64,000 nt of DNA from Eucalyptus grandis (taxonomy: Eukaryota; Streptophyta; Magnoliopsida; Myrtales; Myrtaceae). The notes beneath the pieces are model-generated. The model was not told where the DNA came from. It worked only from the letters and a program-made list of their open reading frames with translations, and ran no database searches. Location: contig NC_052619.1 of NCBI RefSeq assembly GCF_016545825.1, forward strand, positions 48,050,127 through 48,114,126. The letters run 5' to 3'. This document shows, piece by piece, positions 11,835 to 21,789 of the stretch. Both the position numbers and the translations under genes were made by a program. The stretch's first letter is position 1. Every line of letters begins with the position of its first letter.

Positions 11835-13041
11835 AATAAGAATTCCGCTGGACCTGAGGATGGTGAGCTATACAAGTGAATCTTGCGTTTAGAGAAACAT
11901 GGATCTCAACGCTCTATGATCTCTCGAGAAACGAACTTTCAGAACGTGAGAAATTGTAACTCCTTTTAATTTTTTGTAACTCCTGAAAAAAAAAAAAAAA
12001 GGGTCCGAAAATACAATATAAAGTAGCTTTCACGAGTTAGTAATTTAAAATCCATGACGAACGTGTCTTGCACTATTGAGGTGAAGGGCATAAACATTCA
12101 CAATAGCCCGCAATGATGATGAAAAGAAAAAAGTTAATTTCTGGAAAAGAAAATTGTAATTGAAGCTAAGTACTTAATTTTAAGGTTATTACATTGGAAT
12201 GGTTTTATACGACTCGTATATCAACCTGACATTATGTTTGTCGATTTTGGAGAAAAGGTTTCAAAATTTGATGAAAACCAAATAAGTTTAGTTTGTTTGG
12301 TTCGAGTTCGAGACCAAATGAAACCAAATTGTAGTCTCTACTCATCTTTTATTATTGCATTAGTTGTGTCGTGATGTTTATACAATCGTAATAATATCAT
12401 TGAAACGTACTTATGAAACTGCCAACGTAGAAATACGTACTTAGCGTTTGTAGCAGAAAACATGAAGGGAAATTCAAATTGAAACAAAAGTAGTGGATAA
12501 TACAAGAAAATCATAATAGACGACTCACGATTCGCTCATACCAAGATGCGGCATAAATAGAACACTCAAATGAAAATTTTATTACCACTTGTTGGAATTT
12601 AGCTCACTTATGCTAATACTGCCATGATGATCTTTGCCACTAATTTCTTGTTTAGCTCCAATGTTACTTGTTCGGCGTTATGATAATTGTATAATAAAGT
12701 TGTACTAGACAATTTTAGACATACTTGTACTGAGATAAAAGTATAATTAGAATTAATTTGCAAGAGATGTCTTTTGATGTCATGATATATTTTAGCATTG
12801 GAACTCCAATGTTAAGCTTACTAAAGTAAAAGTAATGTTGAGATGACTAACCTCTTAGAAAAGTGCTTATAAATAAACCAAAAGACAAAACTATAAGATT
12901 TAACATGAGCTAGGTAAAAACCAAATTATATCTCAAATGAGTTAAGTTTGAGCGTCACAATATAATATAACACTCAAGCAAAATAGTGTCTCCCACAGAT
13001 CTTATACACACCTTTAGCACTCAACACATATGAAATACATA
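11835..13041. other. AT-rich intergenic DNA, nothing recognised
   Basis: AT-rich sequence without supported coding potential, RNA gene or clear element ends. Short poly(A) near 11985-12000. Confidence 0.5.
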
Positions 13042-13496
13042 AAGAATAAGTGTATTATAAGTCCTAAAACTTTTTACGAAAGTATAACTGGATCATAAAA
13101 CTTTTCATGAAAGTATAATCGACTTCTAAAATTTTTAAAAATTCAATTAAATCTTAAAACTCGTTACAAAAGTATAATCAAGTCCTAGAATTTTGAACAA
13201 AAAAATATAATCAAGTTCTAAAACTCATTAAATTAATCCAATTAAGTTCTTCCATTGATTGAACTATTTGAAAGTTGTAAGATTCCATTGCACTTTCGTG
13301 AAGAGTTTTAAGACTTAATTGAACTTTTGAAAGTTTTAAGATTCAATTATACTTTCGTAACAAGTTTTAGATGTACTTTTTGAAAATTTTAAGATTTCAT
13401 TGCATTTTCGTAACGAATTTTAGGACTTAATTGCACTTTTTTAAAAAATTAAAATTTGATTGTCTTTCGTGACAAGTTTTACGATGCACGGATTCC

Positions 13497-14940
13497 TAGA
13501 GTGCCATAAGTTAGTATAAAGGGACACTTAAGTGCTAAAACTTACGAAATTGACATTTAGGATGAAACTTACGAAAGTGACATTTAGGCTGCGCATGACA
13601 ACGCTTCTTAGTTGGGGAAGAGTTTTTTTTTTTTTTTTTTTTTTCCAGAAATAGTTCTTTTCTATTTCTATTCCGGAGAACAATTTTTGAATAAAATAAG
13701 GTATTTGGTAACTAAACAAAATTTGTACTTTATAAATTAGAAAAAGAATAGAAATGCATTTGGTACGAAAAAGTTTCTTTTTTGTATTTATTTGTTTTTT
13801 ATTTTTGCTCATGGATCGTCGGTCGTTGCCGCCCATCCCGCCTGCTACACGAATCTGCGTTGCCGATCGTCACTTGGCGGCAATGGACAGTGGCCGGCGA
13901 TGGATGGCAGCGGTGACGGTCGGCGGCAGGCGGTGGTGGATGGCGGGCGTTAGACGGCGGCAGTCAGCGATGGCTCCAGGCAGTTGGAGGTGGCTGCGGC
14001 AAGAGAGAAACAAAAGAAAAAGAAAAAAAGAAAATTGGCTTATTTCTATAAATTGTTTCCGGAACACGAAGCTACTTTTTTTTTTGTTTCTCGTTTCTAT
14101 TCCAAAACTGTTCTCGGGAAAAAAAATAGAGAAATTGTTTCAGATGTTTTGTTAAAACAATTTCTATTCTTTTTTTGTTTCGGGGAACAAAAGAACAGAA
14201 ATTGAGAGAAACATAAAGTTGTCATGCAGACCCTTAAGTGCCAAAGAAATTGATCACTTAAGTGTCACTTTGGCCAAAATCTAACGTGTCAATTTTTTCG
14301 GTGAAGTGAATGCAAAACAATGTCGTTTTGGTGCTAACATGATAACAAATTAATTAAATTTAATTTAAAACTAAATTTATTTAAAACATTTAAAAATAAA
14401 AGTAAAAATATTTAAAAAATAAAAAATAATAATAAAAGGGGGAGGCGGGCCGAGGTTTAAGCCCTTAGGCTGCCACCGCCTCCCGCCACCGCCGGCAAGG
14501 GCCGGCGACGGAAGGGGGAAGGTTGGCCGGTCGCCGGGCTCTAGCCGGGCGAGCCCTTCTGCTTAGGTCGAGTGGGGTCGCTTGACCCTGGCCGGGGCTC
14601 GGCGACCCAGCCCGACCCTCCCCTCTCCGTCGCTGCCCTTCTTGACGGCGGCGTCGGCCCTCAATTGCCTCCCCCTTTTTTTTAATTTTTAATTTTTAAT
14701 TTTTTAAATATTTGTATTTGTATTTTTAGACGTTTTAAATAAATTTAGTTTTAAATTTAATTTAATTAATTTTTATATTAAATTTTTATCACATTAGCAC
14801 CAAACGACACCGTTTTACATTCGTTTCGTCGGAAAATTGACATGTCAATGTTTTGGTCAGATTTTGGTAGTAATTAATTTCTCTTCGATTTTGGCAACAC
14901 TTAAGTGTCCCTTTATGCTAACTTTTGACACTTAAAGCGA
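13497..14940. mobile_element. Inverted-repeat element nested in the 13042 element
   Basis: The ends are close inverted repeats: AGTTAGTATAAAGGGACACT on the left, and CACTTAAGTGTCCCTTTATG then CTAACT on the right. The repeats extend inward with 'gacacttaagtg' text. A GC-rich core with a GGGGGAGGCGGGCCGAGG start lies at about 14440-14670. The element is interrupted at 13588-14236. The target duplication is not clear. Confidence 0.65.
13588..14236. mobile_element. Innermost fold-back element of the nest
   Basis: The ends GCATGACAAC and GTTGTCATGC are inverted repeats. The arms carry 'tttctattccggagaac' and its mirrored 'gttctcgggaaaaaa' text. A GC-rich core with GGCGGCAG/GGCGGTGG words lies at about 13810-13990. 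Removing it restores a continuous arm of the surrounding element. Similar arms recur at 19630 and 25490. Confidence 0.6.
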
Positions 14941-15558
14941 TCTTTTGCCCAAGTTTTAGATATGCTTTTTGAAAGTTTAAGATGCAATTGCACTTTCTTA
15001 AAAGGTTTTAGAACTTTTATTGCACTTGACCTAATTCTTCAAGCTCTTTAATTTTCTCTTCCTTTGTTTCATGTACGGAAGCCTGTTGTCTTTTCTTAAG
15101 AGAATCTCTCAGGCTCACTTGAAATGCTCCTCATACCTGTAAAAATTACTGCTCTAAAAGGGCAAGCATCGATCCAATTTGGCTCCATGAAGATGCAACA
15201 AATTTCAAATTGCCTTCTCTTCTCCTAGACAAAATCATGGCACACAGGAAGTCCATTGAACGAGCTTTGTCTTCGTAGAGACAAATATAAAGCGAAAACT
15301 GAAATTGAATAATGTCTTGTTTATTCAATTATGAATATTATCTAAGCCTATTCATAAACTTTACAGAATGATGATCAATGATATGCAAAATCAATGGAAC
15401 ATGGCACACCCTCAGGAGATAAACGGAATCAAATGAGATATAAAGGATTTCTTAAATATATCTCTATCACGTGGCCTTAGGAATTGGGTTTTCTTTTCTA
15501 ATCCAAGTTCCTCGGAATGCCACAAAACCATGCGGACCTCAAATCATGGTTCCCCCGG

Positions 15559-15816
15559 TTATGTAAAAAGGCCTTTGCGCACAGCAAGTATTGACAGGTT
15601 GTCTGGAGACGTAAGTTTCAGACTGGAGGCAGAACACTCTGGCCATTCAAACCATCCTAGCTTTCTAGGGAGACAGATAGGATCCCGAAAATTAGTCTTG
15701 ACATTAATTATAATGAGGAATCTCAAATTTTTCAACTTTGCAAAAGCTTCAGAACGAATATCTATGGTTTCCGGATTTGGTAGTGCCAATACTATGGCAT
15801 TTACTGCATCTGTCCC
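15559..15816 (-). CDS. LRR-linker exon of the TIR-NB gene, prematurely ended
   Basis: The exon follows TATGTGTGCAG and starts in phase 0 with GTDAVNAIVLALP. It continues through the conserved AFAKLKNLRFLI and LPRKLGWFEWPE text that connects NB-ARC to the LRR in TIR-NLRs. The frame stops after VRKGLFT at 15561-15559. In the fragment at 2836-3122 the same linker continues about 25 residues further and splices to the LRR exon. The stop therefore truncates the receptor just before its sensor domain. Confidence 0.8.
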   Translation of the reverse strand, partial: GTDAVNAIVLALPNPETIDIRSEAFAKLKNLRFLIIINVKTNFRDPICLPRKLGWFEWPECSASSLKLTSPDNLSILAVRKGLFT

Positions 15817-18800
15817 CTGCACACATAACAAAAAACCAATGGTTCTATCATATCTAGTAAACGAGTCCTACTCGAATCCAACCTCAACTTTTGGATTGGG
15901 CAAGGAGGAACAACAATCTGGTATGTTCATATCATATACTCTTACCTCATTTCTTGATAGTACGTCGATGACATCTTCCCGGCGCCACAATCTGCTACGT
16001 TTGGCAGCATCATGACGACATTCTCTGTCAACAATGTTTTTACCCATCAACTCAATCAAGTCATGCACTTTTAGGGTCCCATTCTCTTCCATTATCAATG
16101 ATCTCTGGATGAGATCTTTTACCCCTGATACTGGAAGACCACAATTCTTAAGAACACCTTCAACGTATGTTCTCTTCCACCCGTTGAAGAAGCAAGCAAT
16201 GTGGAGAAAAATATCCTTGTTATCTTCATTCAATTTATCATAGCTTATTCTAAGCTTTTTATCGATGGCTTGGTCAGACCTTTTGGTGAAATTATCCAGT
16301 TTACCTTCCCAATCTTCTTCTCCGCTAGCAGCAAAGGAACCACCCAACACCACCAGAGCTAAAGGAAGGCCTTGAGCATATTGCAGAGCTCTGTTTACAA
16401 GATTTTCTCTTTTTTCTTTGGTCAGGCTATTTACAAGATCTCTCGTTATATTTTTTTCCTTGCTTCTGTAAGCGTGCTTCTCAAAGAGTTCACGAGCCTC
16501 ATCATCATTGAGACACTGAACTTCATGGATACAAGCTCCAATCACGCTGAGCAGACTCTTATCTGTCGTTGTAATGATGATCCTACTTCCCTCACCAAAC
16601 CAACTATGCTCTTTAGCTAAACTATCTACTTGGCATATGTCATCCACACCGTCAAGAATAAGAAGAACTCTTTTGCGAAACAGTCTATCCTTTATGAATC
16701 TACATCCTTCGGCATCACTGTTCAATGATGTTTCTTTTATCATCAACATCTGGTATAGTAAATTTTGTTGCAAAGGAACCATTTTTTCTGATCCTTGGGA
16801 AGTTTCTCTGATGTCATCGATATAAGCAGAGCCTTCGAAATCCTTAAAAATAGAGTTATAAAGGGCTCTAGCTAAAGTTGTTTTGCCCATACCTCCCATT
16901 GACCATAAACCAATTATGAAAATTTCTTTCTGAGACTTCATATTCAATTTTGATATCAGCTTCTCCACTCGGGAATCTATGCCAACTGGAAACACAGCAT
17001 CATCCAAGTGTGTTGGTTTTAGCTGCATCCAGATCTCCCTCACAATGCTTTCCACGAGCTGTGCTTCATGTCTAACAGAAAAGGGAAAAGAAGTTGAAAA
17101 GCTTCTTTTTAGCAATCCTAGCAAATGAAGTATTATTATTATTATTATTATTATTTTTAAATTCACAACCTATTTGATTTTCACAACTTTTCAGTTCTCA
17201 TTCTGGAACTTCATCCTGAAACTTCACATGATATGCATGGGTTTTAGTTCATGATCCAGCAGCCATCGGGTCTTCAACACTGGTTCGCCTACGTTGATTC
17301 CCTCTATATTACGATTAGGGATTGGCTTATATTTGCAGGGGTATTTCTGAACGGAGCAAAATAACAGTATCGAGACAACATGATATTTCTTAGATTTTAA
17401 TTCAGTAGAATAATGACCTTTCGTGTTGTTCACATGTTAGTAGAATGACAACCTATTATATTTTTTTGAACCAACAGAGTAATTGCTATATCTACTGAAA
17501 TCCCTTATTTTATTTGAGGAGTATTAAGACTGCATAAAAAGATCCTATTCTCACTTAAACAGCATAATGACCATAATTTATCCAAAAGATAACTTTTAGA
17601 AAACCTACTTGATCTTCCTGTTTCCTAATTGGATTGGGGTCCCCTCCCTCAACTCCACCGTGACCCTGAAAAATAATGCCAGTAGTTAGTATTTTCCTAG
17701 ATTCTAATTGAGTAGAATAATGATCTTTTTTGTACTTTTGAAAATATATAAGTAGAATGACAACCTATTATCTTTGTTGAAACAACAAAGTAACGGCTAT
17801 ATTTATTGAATCCCTAGTTTTGTCCAAGGAATATTACGACTATGCATAAAATGTCCTCTTATTACTTAAACAGCATAATGACGCTAATTTGTCTAACGAT
17901 AACTTTCAAAGACCTACTTCGACTCCTCGCTTTCTAATTGGATGCGAGTCGAATCCTTGGGGGACCCCATGATGGACTCTTTTTGGGGCTCTGCGACGTT
18001 CCTGAAAAATAATATCAAGAGTTAGTATCGATTCATATTAAAGAGAAATTCTAAATGAAATAGCAAGAAATCTACGTACTGTTTTAAAATTAAGTGAAGA
18101 GACAGGTCAATTTACAAACAAACATACGCATCAAGGAGAATGATCGGAAGTATGCCTGTCATGATGCAAGGTTTTGGAAAATTATGCAACAGGATCATAA
18201 AAAATGCTGTAGAGTGGAGAACAGGGATTGGGAATAGGGGTGAGCATGGTCTGGGTTGCACCGATCCACCTCCTAACCCTAGGACCAACTCGCACAATGT
18301 TGGTCCTCAATTTTTAGGACCAAGAACCAGCCTTATTGAGCTTGGGAGCGAGGGATGGACCAACCCAATAAGTCAGTTCAATTTCAGGGTTAACTCGGCA
18401 CCAACCGATATATATATATTTTTTTCATTTTTATACTTCTTAAAAAAAGTGATCAAGGACTGAACCCACCTAATGGGTTCAGTTCGGTTCGGTTCCAGGG
18501 TCAAATCGTGACTAATCGATAATTTTTTATGTTATTTTTTGTACTCCCTAAAAAAATGATCAAAGACCGGATCGACTCAATGGATTTAATTACGAGCGAG
18601 ATCGGCTAATAGAGATGAGTGACGAGTATTGAATGGGGTGAGCGTCGAGCATTGAGCGAGGTGAGCGTCGAGCCGGGCGAGTATTGAGTGATGAGCGGTA
18701 CAAGTGACCCAAAGCGAGCGAGATGAGTGTTGAATGATGAGCGGAAAAGTTATTTATTTCGATTTTGGCAAATTGAAGACTTAGAGGATATATAAAAACG

Positions 18801-21152
18801 AAGAGAACGAGTATTAGAGGAGGATGCCATAAGAAGTCATTTATGCCATTTTGGATATCGTGAGGACTCATCATAAAAATATTTTCTTCCTTTGTAAATT
18901 ATAACTATTAACGCAATAGGAGAAAACATTAAAAATCTAAGTTATTAAAGAACAATATAAAATTACTTAAACTCTTCATTAATGAGCTGTTTAATATTGT
19001 TAACATCGTTTATTTTAAAGTTATCTCTATATAAAAAAATTATAATTAATATATTACATATATAATATATATAGAATCAGGATTGGTCTGAATTAGAATG
19101 ACCCTGAATTCCAAGGACTAAGGACCAATTTGCACAATGTTGGTCCAGGAATCCTAGGACCAAGGATAAACCCAGTCTCCTTGAGAATTGGACCAAGACC
19201 AGGAAAGTTGGGCCGATCTAGGTTTGACCCTAGATCGATGCTCACCCCTAGTTGGGAAGGATTGAAATTGGGTTGCACAATGCTGGCCCATCACTATCCA
19301 ACTAGGGTGCACGCTGGGCCACATGTAGGTTGCATTGTGTAGACTGGCACGCACTGGCTGGACCTAGGCCTTTATGCCAGCGGCCAAGTGTTAGTGAGTG
19401 CATGGCTTGGCATGACATTGTGCATCCCACGGTGAGGTGGGCTATGGGCCCATGGCTTAATTGTTGGTACATGTGTAATCGGCACCAATAATGTGTAGCC
19501 CATGAAGTACCCGCTAGTGGCATGGCATCGGTACTATACTTGGATAACGTTCGGAAGCCCTAGCCACTTGCCACCCAATTATACCATTTAATCTTGTTTC
19601 AAAGACTCTAGGCCAAAAAAGATGATATTTAGGATTTGTTTGGTAACCATCTCAATAGTACTAGATTCTGATTTTTTATTCATGAAAGTAGTTTTGGAAC
19701 AGAATCGTGTTTAGTAAAATTTTTGTTTAGAAAACAAATTTCTAATTTTGTATTTCCGAAAGTAAATTTGGGATAGAATCGTGTCTGCAGTAAAATTTTG
19801 TTCCCAAGAACAAATTTCTAATTTTTATTCCCGAAAGTAAATTTGGAAAGAATCAAGAATAAAAAAAAAAAATTGATTCTTGTTCTGGGAAAAATCTAAG
19901 AATTGAGCCATTTTCTTCTTCTTCATCTACCGCCATCGCCATGGTTGCTTTTCGTCGCCATCCGCCGCCGATCGCCAGAACCGGTCGTGCGAGCTCGCCG
20001 GCAAGCCAAGCCCACCGGCGGTGGCTCGCCTAGTCGCTAGCCTCGTAAGGTCCGCGGCGATCGCCACTTGAAGAAGAAGAATAGGAGAGAGGAAAAAAAG
20101 AAAATAAAAAAGGAAAAAAAGTACAAATAATTATTTAAAAATTAAAAGAAAATAATTTAGAGTAGAAATTTTGAGCACGGTACCAAAAACGCAATTCTAT
20201 TTCGAGAATCGAAATTTTGGATAGTTATCAAATGACTTAAAATGCTTAGAAATTATTCCTGAATAGAATAAAAAGAATCATTTATGATCAAAAGTTGTTA
20301 TTGGGAACATAATCATTATTAAACGTGCCCTTAGACTCCCATGGCATTCATCTGTTTTTTTTTTTTTTTTTTTTTTCCATCACATGAGAAAATATTTTAT
20401 GTGAAGGAAGCGCCATTTGACTATAGTGACTTGGTGTAGCCAATTAATCACCACTGTGAGTGTGTTATGAGCCCTCCCTGGTGCATCACATGTTATGCTC
20501 TCAACTCAAAATACTCTTTTGCAGATGGAGTAAGACAACCCCAGACATTCTCTATGTTTCATCCTTTTAGCTTCAAAAGATTGAAGCAGCATAATACTTT
20601 TTCCCAAGAAGCAAAAAGAATGGAAATGATCTTTAATGGAAACACAAAGCGAATTTAAGCGGACTAGCAGTCTGCTTACCAATTATTGAATTCCCAACCA
20701 CATAAACATCCAGCGGCTTCAAGGTTTTCCTTCCATTTCTTCACTATCTCCGAACCACTTCCGTATTTCTTTTCATGCTCATTAAAAAGATCTTCGTTTT
20801 CATTTCTTCCTTTTCTTACTGTTCTCGGATCCACATTGTGAAACACTGGCAGAACAATGATTTTTTTTGCTGCCTTGCGGTCCATTATTGTGGCTACCTC
20901 ATCCAGACACCATGATGAAGAGGCGAATCTCTGGGAGAAAATGATGACTGCGATGCGTGATTCCTCGATTGCCTTGATAATCACATCCGATATCCGCTCT
21001 CCTTTCTTGATTTTCTCGTCATCTTTAAATGTGTATATTCCTCTCTGGTCTAGATCCTTGTAGAGATGACTGACAATTCCAAGGCGGGTGTCCGGGCCTC
21101 TAAAACTCAAGAAGACGTCATAAGGCCCCTTGGATTGTGAAGGAGAGGCCAT
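15559..21152 (-). CDS. TIR-NB-ARC immune receptor gene, LRR-truncated
   Basis: This is a minus-strand multi-exon gene of the TIR-NLR class, intracellular receptors that detect pathogen effectors and signal through the TIR NADase. Proposed order: TIR exon 21152-20680, optional small exons 18001-17918 and 17665-17609, NB-ARC exon 17071-15946, LRR-linker exon 15816-15559. Donors and acceptors are GT-AG throughout. NB-ARC ends in phase 0 and joins the linker as SRNE/GTDA, the usual TIR-NLR junction. The linker runs through AFAKLKNLRFL and then stops at 15561-15559, where a full receptor would continue into repeats; no LRR exon follows. The product would therefore be a TIR-NB protein with a stub. 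Changes in the P-loop and kinase-2 motif suggest reduced nucleotide switching. The large TIR-NB-ARC intron holds a hAT element, a fold-back element and a microsatellite. Expression cannot be judged from sequence. Confidence 0.8.
15946..17071 (-). CDS. NB-ARC exon with altered P-loop and kinase-2
   Basis: The 1126-bp exon begins after TTTTCTGTTAG and ends at AATGAG/GTAAG. Motifs in order: P-loop SMGGMGKTTLA, RNBS-A FEGSAYIDDIRE, kinase-2 RVLLILDGVDD, RNBS-B GSRIIITTTD, GLPLALVVLGG, RNBS-D IFLHIACFFNGW, and an MHD equivalent VHDLIELMG. NB-ARC is the ADP/ATP switch of plant NLRs. Two positions are unusual: the first glycine of the GxxxxGK P-loop is serine, and the second aspartate of the usual LDDVDD is glycine. 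VHD for MHD is a tolerated variant elsewhere. The frame is intact over the whole exon. A (TTA)n microsatellite lies just upstream in the intron (about 17132-17155). Confidence 0.9.
17293..17346 (-). pseudogene. Third exon-like cassette (c), degenerate
   Basis: It has the same position in the third tandem unit: acceptor CCGTTCAG, 54 nt, donor GTAGGC. The branch-point word has become TACTGTT. In the phase needed by the flanking exons it contains an in-frame TAG after 13 codons. It is either a dead copy or a poison exon. Confidence 0.4.
17609..17665 (-). CDS. Candidate small exon b (57 nt) of the TIR-NB gene
   Basis: On the minus strand a perfect branch-point word TACTAAC lies about 26 nt before an acceptor ATTTTTCAG, and a GTAGGT donor follows after 57 nt. 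The length is a multiple of three. Placed after the TIR exon or after exon a it reads 18 full codons without a stop (VTVELREGTPIQLGNRKI) and supplies AA to the split codon of the NB-ARC exon, giving AAA. It is a tandem duplicate of exon a (shared ATCCAATTAG core). No transcript evidence is available to me. Confidence 0.5.
17918..18001 (-). CDS. Candidate small exon a (84 nt) of the TIR-NB gene
   Basis: On the minus strand the order is GATACTAACTC (branch point), TTATTTTTCAG acceptor, 84 nt, GTAGGT donor. The length is a multiple of three and the phase fits: the TIR exon leaves TG, the first base G completes TGG (Trp), and 27 open codons follow (NVAEPQKES, GSPKDSTRIQLESEES). It ends AA, so it can pair with exon b or directly with the NB-ARC exon. 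The sequence is hydrophilic and charged, as expected for a linker. It belongs to no domain family I recognise. Confidence 0.5.
18235..19250. mobile_element. hAT-type non-autonomous element in the receptor intron
   Basis: Terminal inverted repeats are TAGGGGTGAGCAT and ATGCTCACCCCTA. The flanks are ATTGGGAA (18227-18234) and GTTGGGAA (19251-19258), an 8-bp duplication with one mismatch, the size expected for hAT. The interior has repeated 'ctaggaccaa' words, a GGTTCGGTTC segment and degenerate GAGCGAGATGAGTG repeats near 18595-18745, but no transposase. It lies in the large intron between the TIR exon and the small exons. Confidence 0.75.
19630..20335. mobile_element. Fold-back element with GC-rich core in the receptor intron
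   Basis: The ends resemble each other in inverted orientation (GGATTTGTTTGGTAACCAT against AAGGGCACGTTTAATAATGA). The arms share mirrored 'gattctgttccaaaatt' style text. A GC-rich core at about 19935-20065 contains GAGCTCGCCGGC. No coding sequence. The target duplication was not resolved. Confidence 0.5.
20680..21152 (-). CDS. TIR-domain exon of the TIR-NB gene
   Basis: The start ATG at 21152 gives MASPSQSKGPYDVFLSFRGP, the standard opening; an in-frame ATG 36 bp upstream (21188) would add a hydrophobic dozen residues and is less likely. TIR landmarks: YDVFLSFRGPDTR, the SH pair of helix A (VSHLYKDL), the BB-loop KDDEKIKKGERIS, and SSSWCLDEV, which carries the catalytic glutamate position of plant TIR NADases. 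The exon ends WEFNN-TG/GTAAGC in phase 2. Reading past the donor gives W and TAA, so retention of the intron would produce a TIR-only protein of about 158 residues. The domain looks intact. Confidence 0.9.
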
Positions 21153-21189
21153 TGGAAGCACCAAAGACAGGAGGTCAAGAATGAGCAAT

Positions 21190-21789
21190 TCTTGACTATG
21201 TTTGAGGTGGTCTGTTCACGATTTGATTTTGTTGATAAATTCTCATTAGATAACTGGTTGCCCATCTCTCCAGTACGCAAATGCGTAATGACTTTTCTTT
21301 TTTGGTGAACAAAGAACAAAGATCTAATTCTGAGACAATTGAGGGAGGGGGGCTAGTGGAGGGAGACACCCCCTTCCCAAAGATTATTTTAATGTGCCAT
21401 CCAAAGACATTGAATTTTTTTTTTTTTTAGTAGCTAAGTAGTGTCCAGATCAGTTTTTAGTCCACCTCAATGAATAATTTTAAAGGCGTATTTCTTCTAA
21501 ATCAACCTGTCACATTCAAGATATTTTGAAAACACAATTTAAAGACATACTCTTAAGGGAGCACTCCCCTAAATCTAAGGCATAAAAGATGGATATAAAT
21601 TTTATGCTGCCTATAAATCATCCCTCGCGGGCTTAAAAAAAGTCGTATTGGGAATAGTTAGACCTATGCAAAAGCAGATAACCAAGATAGATTACTTTAA
21701 TTATTCCCAATACGGCAAGCTCGAAAGGGCAGTTGTGCTTCGTGGGATGGCAGAGCATATTGTGGGGAAGAGAAGCACTTGCTAAGAAG
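21190..21789. other. Upstream region of the TIR-NB gene
   Basis: The promoter of the minus-strand receptor should lie here, but I see no convincing TATA or motif set. From about 21640 the sequence may already be the decayed 5' part of the LINE: there are W-G-rich fragments in shifted frames at 21735-21790, and the inverted pair GTCGTATTGGGAATAGTTAG and TTATTCCCAATACGGC. Confidence 0.3.

Larger units (their letters stand above)
13042..15031. mobile_element. Outer inverted-repeat element, split by a second element
   Basis: The left end reads AAGTGTATTATAAGTCCTAA followed by repeated 'acgaaagtataa' and 'agtcctaaaact' units. Its reverse complement appears at 14946-15031 (GCAATTGCACTTTCTTAAAA, TTTTATTGCACTTGACC). 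The two halves are separated by the element at 13497-14940, so that one probably inserted into this one. No coding sequence or clear target duplication was found. Confidence 0.5.
17293..18010. repeat. Three tandem ~320-bp units inside the TIR-NB-ARC intron
   Basis: Shared landmarks recur at about 319- and 336-bp spacing: the exon-like cassette, CTGAAAAATAAT (or CTGAACGG) on the plus strand, then AATTGAGTAGAATAATGA and AGAATGACAACCTATTAT, then AAACAGCATAATGAC. The units are diverged, so the duplications are not recent. Units b and a are the more similar pair. Confidence 0.75.

Noticed and set aside
13754..14205. ORFs of 133 and 73 codons
   Set aside because: They span the core and arm of a fold-back element; no conserved motif.
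17071..20680. Simple two-exon splice of TIR directly to NB-ARC
   Set aside because: The split codon would be TGA, so this cannot be the productive form without the small exons or another site.
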